Shown here piece after piece: positions 58,017-64,000 of a DNA stretch of 64,000 nucleotides (position 1 is the first letter of the stretch; each line of letters opens with the position of its first letter). Under the pieces are notes generated by a model. That model was not told where the DNA came from and did not search any database. It saw only the letters and a list, made by a program, of their open reading frames with translations. The stretch spans positions 496,001-560,000 of the forward strand of contig NW_025813447.1 in NCBI RefSeq assembly GCF_021976095.1, given 5' to 3'. Source of the stretch: Xenia sp. Carnegie-2017. Lineage: Eukaryota > Cnidaria > Anthozoa > Malacalcyonacea > Xeniidae. The position numbers were made by a program, and so were the translations under genes.

Positions 58017-58842
58017 CTTTGAGGATCTTCAATATAACTGACAAAACCTTCAATAAAATCATTTATGACCTGCAAATAAATAAAATTAATGACATTATAT
58101 TTAACAAATGGTTGGCAAGGTTGATAAATGTTCATGAGAACCTGAGGATAGTTATGTTTTTTTATGGCTTTTGACAAGTTTCTTTGACACAATGCTTGTT
58201 CCACATCTATAAAAATATACAAAATACATCAACACATTTGAATTAGATGTTTAGTAAAAAATGGATGAAAATTTTTACCGAAACAAAAAATATTTCATTT
58301 ACTTAGTTTATTAGGTTCATCATCATAAGAAAGCTCTACACCACTTCTTGTGACCATTTTCTCAAAAATAGATTGCATATCTCTTTCATAAAGATTTCCA
58401 TTTTCTTCACCTTTCTTTTGCTTCTTGTTGTTGGACACTAGGAAAAATTGATAAGTTAATTGGAAAATGCAGATTATCTTGCATTTGAATAAGTTGAAAG
58501 TGCTTTCATAATTATTGAGGGTTTTCTTCTTCACCAAACTCATTGCTGAGTGTGGTAGACTCCTAACAAAACAATGATATGACTGACATTACACCAGCAT
58601 AAGTAGAACTGGTGGATGTCTTTGGCAAGTTGATCCATGCATGAAAACTAAAAACAGTTCTAAAAAGGTTTTTTTTCATTTAGCAGTAAAGATAGTTATT
58701 ATGAATCACCACTAAACCTTACGGAGACTACAGTTTTGGAGAAGTTTGTATCGAATTTTTGTTTAGTCTAACCATTTAACAACTTACCAGAAGAGGACAC
58801 TAAAACATTCGAATCGGGATTTCTTTTTCGTGATTTAAGCAT
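58017..58842 (-). pseudogene. Duplicate FANCD2 exons 1-4 (copy B)
   Basis: Corresponds to exons 1-4 of FANCD2 with start MLKSRKRNPDSNVL, then NNKKQKKGEENGNLYERD, VEQALCQRNLSKAIKKHN and FIEGFVSYIEDPQR. Frames and splice sites are kept (one codon lost in RHHKY versus KHNY). It stops inside the following intron at the duplication edge, so no exon 5 follows. It is either a dead 5' fragment or an alternative promoter and leader that could splice on to FANCD2 exon 5 across about 5 kb. The fact that its frame is still open suggests a recent event. Confidence 0.8.
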
Positions 58843-59264
58843 CGTCGCATGGATTTCATAAAATGTTTTATCATTAGTACAAAGGTGAAAAAAATAAAAT
58901 TAATTTTTAAAAATCAGACGACCAACGTGCCGCCATATTTGTTCGAACTTCCCGCGCTAAAGGCACTCTGAACGATGGAATATAGCAATTACAATTAGCT
59001 GTTCACTGGATTGCAGTTTTTTTTTGAGGGTAGAGGGGGAGTAACTTACAAGTACGCTAGAAGCAGCTATACTATCAAATAATCATCACTCTTGAACTTC
59101 GTGCGGTTAAACCTGTAAAATGTTGACTACCCATATATAGAGAAAATTCTCTTCCTAACAAATAATTAAACAATACCAAGAATTAATTCTATTTACTGTA
59201 TTGATTATCAATATCATTTCTATTTGGCTTCAGCCTTCACAAAAGTCAATTTTCAACGGTTTGT
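58843..59264. other. Spacer between FANCD2 5' copy B and ECM29
   Basis: About 420 bp matching 53607-54080 in copy A apart from a short deletion and a poly-T difference. It is presumably the FANCD2 promoter region and the ECM29 3' UTR. No additional gene. Confidence 0.6.
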
Positions 59265-62200
59265 CTACATGTATTTCTTTACAAGGACATCGAGTTTTAA
59301 AGTTTTGCTTTTCACATTTTCGTTGTTGTCGTTTCTCAAAATTGCAAGAACACGATACAGTTCGCGAACTTTTTCTTTGTGTTTACTGTCAAGTACGAAA
59401 CTAGTTCTCTCGACCAACAGCAACAAGTCGTGAGCCAAATCCAAACTTTTCAGACGGATTGCAGCGTATTTCAGATTTTCAAGGCAAGGGTACAGTTCAG
59501 AAAAAGAAATCAAAAAAATCTCACCAAGGAATTCTGCATCCTCGTCATCTGATACTTTATTAACATAGCCAATAAGAGCTGAAAGTATGGACAATTGGAC
59601 TTTCCAAGGATGATTTTTGAGAGAGGACGCAAGTAGATGCAGGATTTCATGTCTCTTTGCAATTTGACGAGATTTATCCACTGGCCAGGCAAACCCAAGA
59701 CATTCAAAGGAATTGATAAGAAGTTTTACATCTGTGATTTCTTCTTCTTCTTCTTCAGATTTTTCATCATTATTTTCATCTTTCTTTTTTTCAGGATTGA
59801 CAATAGGCTTAAGAATATCGTATACATCTTCAAAGAGAACAATGTCATTTTTCTCATGGAGAATTTGTCCAAGAGATTTAATGGCGTTCCTCTTGTAGGG
59901 AATATTTTGTTTACGACATTCTTTCAAGACAGCATTAGCTATGACTCTGCTGGTATCATCATTCAAAACAGAGTGACATTGAACAAAAACTTTACTCACG
60001 CAGTCAACTAGACTTTCTTTTCCATCCCAAGTACGGCCTGCTAGTCCAGAAACAAGAGCAGCAATGATACCATCCAAATGTTGCTTAGGAAAATCTTTAT
60101 TTAACGTTATGACAATAGTTTGAATGCATTGAGCGGCCTCTACTTTACGTAGCCAAGATTGACCACTCAACAATGTCGTTGTAATGACTATTATTTCATT
60201 TAGATATAAGAGGATACCACGGCTTGATACAGGTGTATTTTCAGTCCATATATCGTTCCATGGCGTTTTCTTTCCATCTGCACTTTCTTTCCGATGCATG
60301 GCAACAAAGGCAAGAGGTAAGACAGCAGCTGCATGATGGGATATCACATCAGGAGATGATCTCGAGATTTCCTTGCAAACTAAACCACATGCATTTTGTA
60401 AAGACGAGCTCTCCTTTTCAAAATACCACGATTTCATTTTCGCAAACAACTTGGAGACGCTGTTATCCTTTGCAACTTTGACTAAAGAACCGATAGCTTC
60501 GGCGTACTTCTTACAAATAGCTTGACTTCTGTCATTTAGACCAGACAACAAAGCACTTAGCAACTTGCCAGCGTGAGGTTGTAAATCCTGACCACAATGC
60601 TGCACCAATGACACAACAAAACCCGCACAACCCGCCTTCGTTCCAAGACCCAGACCCCCACGTAATAACTCAGTGATACGAGGAACCAACTCAATGAGAA
60701 CATCAGAATCCACGTGTTGCACGCACAATGATACAGTTTGCATCATTGGTGAAGATTTTGAAAATGATATTCTTGCATCTTCAAGTTTCTCTTGCAAGTC
60801 AGCATCTTTATGTACTTGTAAGCTAAGATAGTTCAACTGCTGTGGTTCCAAACCACTCAACGCTTCTAGGAGTGTAGTAACGAGTACAGGAATGTGTGGC
60901 TTTAGAAGACTACCAGCGTTCTTACTGATTTTAACGACAGTATCCAAGACAAGCTTGCGTACATCATCCACTCGGCTAGCGATACCTTGTTCCAATAAGA
61001 CAGGAAGAAGAACTCGGATAGATTCTTGTCCTATTTTCCCCTGATTTACATCACAAGAACGAACAGATACAGATTGAAGTGTTTTACAGGCAACGCTAGC
61101 AGCATTTCGAACAGTCTCCTTAATATCGTCCATATCGCGAAGGCACATTGTCCACAGTCGAGGAAGATAACTCATGATTCCATCAAGCGATCGACCATTT
61201 AAAAAATTACCAACAGCGACACAACAGGATTGTCGTACACGCCATACTGTGCTATGAAGATTGGCAAGTAACTCATCCAAGATCTCCCCACTGTACTTAT
61301 CCACAACTTTATGTTGTTCTTTGACGATAGCATGCCAAATACTTAACATCGCTTCACGAACTTTGCTGTTCGGATCAAACTGATATCTATGAACACAATG
61401 AATGGTAATTTATGAAGAAAATACGACAAATATAAATTGATAAAATGACAATCATGTTTTACTGGTGACTGGCTAAAAAATATGACAATTTTCTGATCAT
61501 AAAATATTTCAAAGAGAATATGTTCGTTACATTTTGTAACAATGTCACAGGAACCCAAACATATAATTTAAGCAGTTTTTCCGTTCTATTACCTGTATAA
61601 CTTTGGAACCAAAGTCTTCAAATGAGGTTCAAGTTCTTTCTTAGCTTGAGCGGCAATAGAGGCGAAACCAAATGCAGCTCCTTTCTTCGAGTTCCACAGA
61701 GCGTTATGATTAGCAAGATGTAGAAAACGATAAACGAGTTCTGGTTGATTCATATCACTTGCTAATGAACACAATTCTTTATACGTGGAAAGTTGTCCTG
61801 AGTCACCGAGTGGCATCGCGTTATCAAAGAGTTTTGTCTCTGCGGTGATATTTTGTACTTTTTTCTTGTTAAATAACATTGTTTCAACTAAAGATGAGAC
61901 AATGTCCTTTCGAAATTCCTCTGTTCCATACTCGTAAATGAGGCTGAGTCCTTTAGAAGAAACCTCTTGGACAATTTCATCATTTTCCGACAACATGGCG
62001 GAGAAAGCTTTTTGAATGGACGCCATCGTTTCTTGAACGGCACTATGTTGACCTGAGTGTTTTAAAATCACCAATAACCATACACAAGAAGCTTTTCTAA
62101 CACTTGCTATGTCACTTATGATAAACTCATTCATGATCCTTCCCAGCAACCACAGCATCGTCTTTTTGGTTCCGGGAATTTCATCACTCGTACCAGTCCC

Positions 62201-64000
62201 CACACGCCATTTACTACGTAAAGCAGACGAAAATCCTCCGGCACCAACGCAAGACAAAGCTTCTCCGACAGTAAATTGAAAGTCGATATCACGTTTACTT
62301 GAAGCAGTAGCAAATAGTCTCTCGGCAATTTCATTAACGAAAATAGAACTCTCTTCTCCAATACAGATCATTCCAAGAACTTGGGCAGCTTTTTCTGATA
62401 ATTTCTGCTCTTTAGAATTATTCAAAATGTGCGTCAACTGATTAATGACATCAGCTTTATTTAGAATTTCTTGTTTGTTTTTATCATTGTTGGAGGTAAG
62501 GACACCATCTGGTAATGGCATGGAGCCCTGTCTACACACTTCGCCGGTAGCATCACAACAAGTAAGAACATGATAAGTTGATTTACTTAAAAGAAATTGA
62601 ATAATCGCTGTAAAAGCTTCTGATATACATTTTGTAATCTTCTCCGCGGTCATTTCAGATACCTCAATATCATCCAGTTCCATCTTTTGTTGATTGTTGA
62701 AATTTTCTTTTCCAAGATATTGACCAATCAAATGACCAAGGCAGTTGATCGTTCCACATTGAACAGCGTCTGACGAATCATTAATGGAGGTCATTAAACC
62801 AGTGAGCTCTTGAAGAATGATCTCTTTGCCAGATAGACAAATCAAGATGGCAAATATGTTGGCAGAGATGTCACGGATGACACTGTTTGATGACCAAATG
62901 AAATTCTTTATCCACGATAATCCAGTTTCATTGAGTTTTGACATGAGATCATCGGGAGCTGACGAGATGATTGCAAGAAGATTCTTGAGTGCAACAGCAT
63001 GAAGTTCATTGTTTCCAGAGGGTTTTAAAGCTTCTCTTATGAACGCTAAGTATTTATGAATGACAATCACTCGATTCTTAACAATAGTTTGAACATACTT
63101 CGAGATAGGAATAAGCTCTCGGTCGTTATCTTCATCTTCCTGGCTAACTTCAGAGCTAAATTTCAAACATCGTTCAAGATATTGAAGGATATTCATGAAC
63201 ACTAAGGGTGAGTGAGGTAAACTGCCAGCGGATGTTAAATAGCTTTGTTTATAACGACCGTTCCCGCCATCGATGCTCTGATGTACAAACATGACCATTT
63301 CACAAAAATTTGGGAAAGCGAAGGTATCATTTGGTTGTTTGAGTTGGTTCAGCAGTAAACCACGATTACATTCCTCGCGAATATCGTTTCTAACGTCACC
63401 AGACGCTAATAAACACACATAACGTGATTTTACGTGATTACTAGGAAAAAGGATGTTGGCAACTTTTACAGCTGCAAGACGACTTTGAGGATTCTCTTGA
63501 GAAACGTTATCTAATATCAATGCTTCAATCAGGGCCAGAGTTTGTGATGTTGCTCGTTTACAGGCTTTTGCAATCATGCTCATTGCTTCAATAATATCCT
63601 GACATGTATCAACATCTTTGTTGTTTAATGCTTGGAAAAGATTTTGAAGTACTGTTGCATCTTTATGAAAGAGTAACGGTGATCGCTTTGCAATCTTACC
63701 AATAGCAAGAAAAGTAATTCGCTCCGCATCTTCCTCGCCATCATTATCTACAGTCATCTTCATTAAGGTTGACAGAAGTATTGGTGACAAAATTCCCATC
63801 ACTTTATCTGAACTAAACTCACACAAATGGTGGATAAATTGAATTTTAAATTTCTTAAGCTTATGTTTTGCCTGATTTTTAAACTCAATTTGATCAGCCT
63901 GGAAGACAACCTGCAGACAGGCAGGAAAAATATCTGCACACTTACGTGACTTCAAGAGAAATGGAAAGATCTTCAACTTAAGGGAAATGCTGGCAGGTTT
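59265..64000 (-). CDS. ECM29: Proteasome adaptor and scaffold protein ECM29 (3' part)
   Basis: Two exons within the window, 61593->64000 (open at the window edge) and 59265-61386, joined across a 206-bp intron inside KLYRYQFDPN. About 1,500 residues of HEAT repeats. Diagnostic ECM29 blocks: SLPHSPLVF, LQFTVGEALS-type (FQFTVGEALSCVGAGG), SENDEIVQEVSSKGLSLIYE, LSTYKELCSLASDMNQPELV, LWNSKKGAAFGFASIA, SSPMMQTVSLC, LGLGTKAGCAGFVVSL, SALLSGLNDRSQ, GLAGRTWDGKESLVDCVSK, and the end VLVKKYM. ECM29 docks the 26S proteasome to membranes and motors and disassembles or remodels it under stress. The frame is open throughout. The N-terminal part lies beyond the right edge. Its terminal ~620 bp exist as a damaged second copy at 54.08-57.47 kb. 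Confidence 0.95.

Overview
The window is a gene-dense, intron-rich, AT-rich stretch of animal nuclear DNA. Evidence for an animal is the set of metazoan genes (Shal/Kv4 K+ channel, DAZ/Boule-like RNA-binding protein, PCTAIRE-type CDK, FANCD2, ECM29, mu-class GST), small spliceosomal introns with GT..AG ends, and many minisatellites and MITE-like elements. I lean towards a non-vertebrate marine animal, possibly a cnidarian, because of the gene style and a short dispersed repeat (4.76 and 55.27 kb) of a type I associate with cnidarian genomes. That placement is inference and weak. Two 500-N assembly gaps (22394-22893 and 56201-56700) both sit inside satellite DNA.

Layout. 1-8.45 kb: three tandem, minus-strand mu-class glutathione S-transferase genes, each with 11 small exons, on a unit of about 2.8 kb. 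8.45-10.0 kb: no gene seen. 10.0-11.45 kb: a divergent voltage-gated K+ channel gene (minus) whose last helix is cut short. 13.76-15.18 kb: a Boule/DAZ-like gene (minus), head to head with a complete Kv4/Shal gene (16.15-21.64 kb, plus) in five exons. 21.6-25.3 kb: satellites, a long inverted repeat and a duplicated non-coding block. 25.39-26.82 kb (minus) and 27.39-29.65 kb (plus): two divergently transcribed genes, an unknown small basic protein and a coiled-coil protein of 586 aa. 29.87-30.29 kb: a CPYC glutaredoxin. 30.82-33.06 kb (minus): a four-pass membrane protein with a long tail made of 11-residue repeats. 34.48-39.27 kb (minus): a complete 19-exon PCTAIRE kinase (CDK16/17/18 family). 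40.08-53.61 kb (minus): FANCD2, with four separate minisatellite arrays in its introns. 54.08-59.26 kb: a tandem duplication that joins FANCD2 5' exons to ECM29 3' sequence, invaded by a GC-richer satellite. 59.27 kb to the window end (minus): the 3' half of ECM29, running off the right edge.

The genes do not form a pathway. Loose themes are two Kv channels with an intron at the same base of the selectivity filter, and several genome-maintenance or germline genes (FANCD2, Boule-like, possibly the coiled-coil gene). The most useful observations are the FANCD2/ECM29 segmental duplication, the truncated Kv channel, the sequon-rich repeat tail of the four-pass protein, the GST amplification with a datable insertion, and short elements carrying hammerhead-like sequence boxes. 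I found no retroviral, LTR or Polinton remains that I could support.
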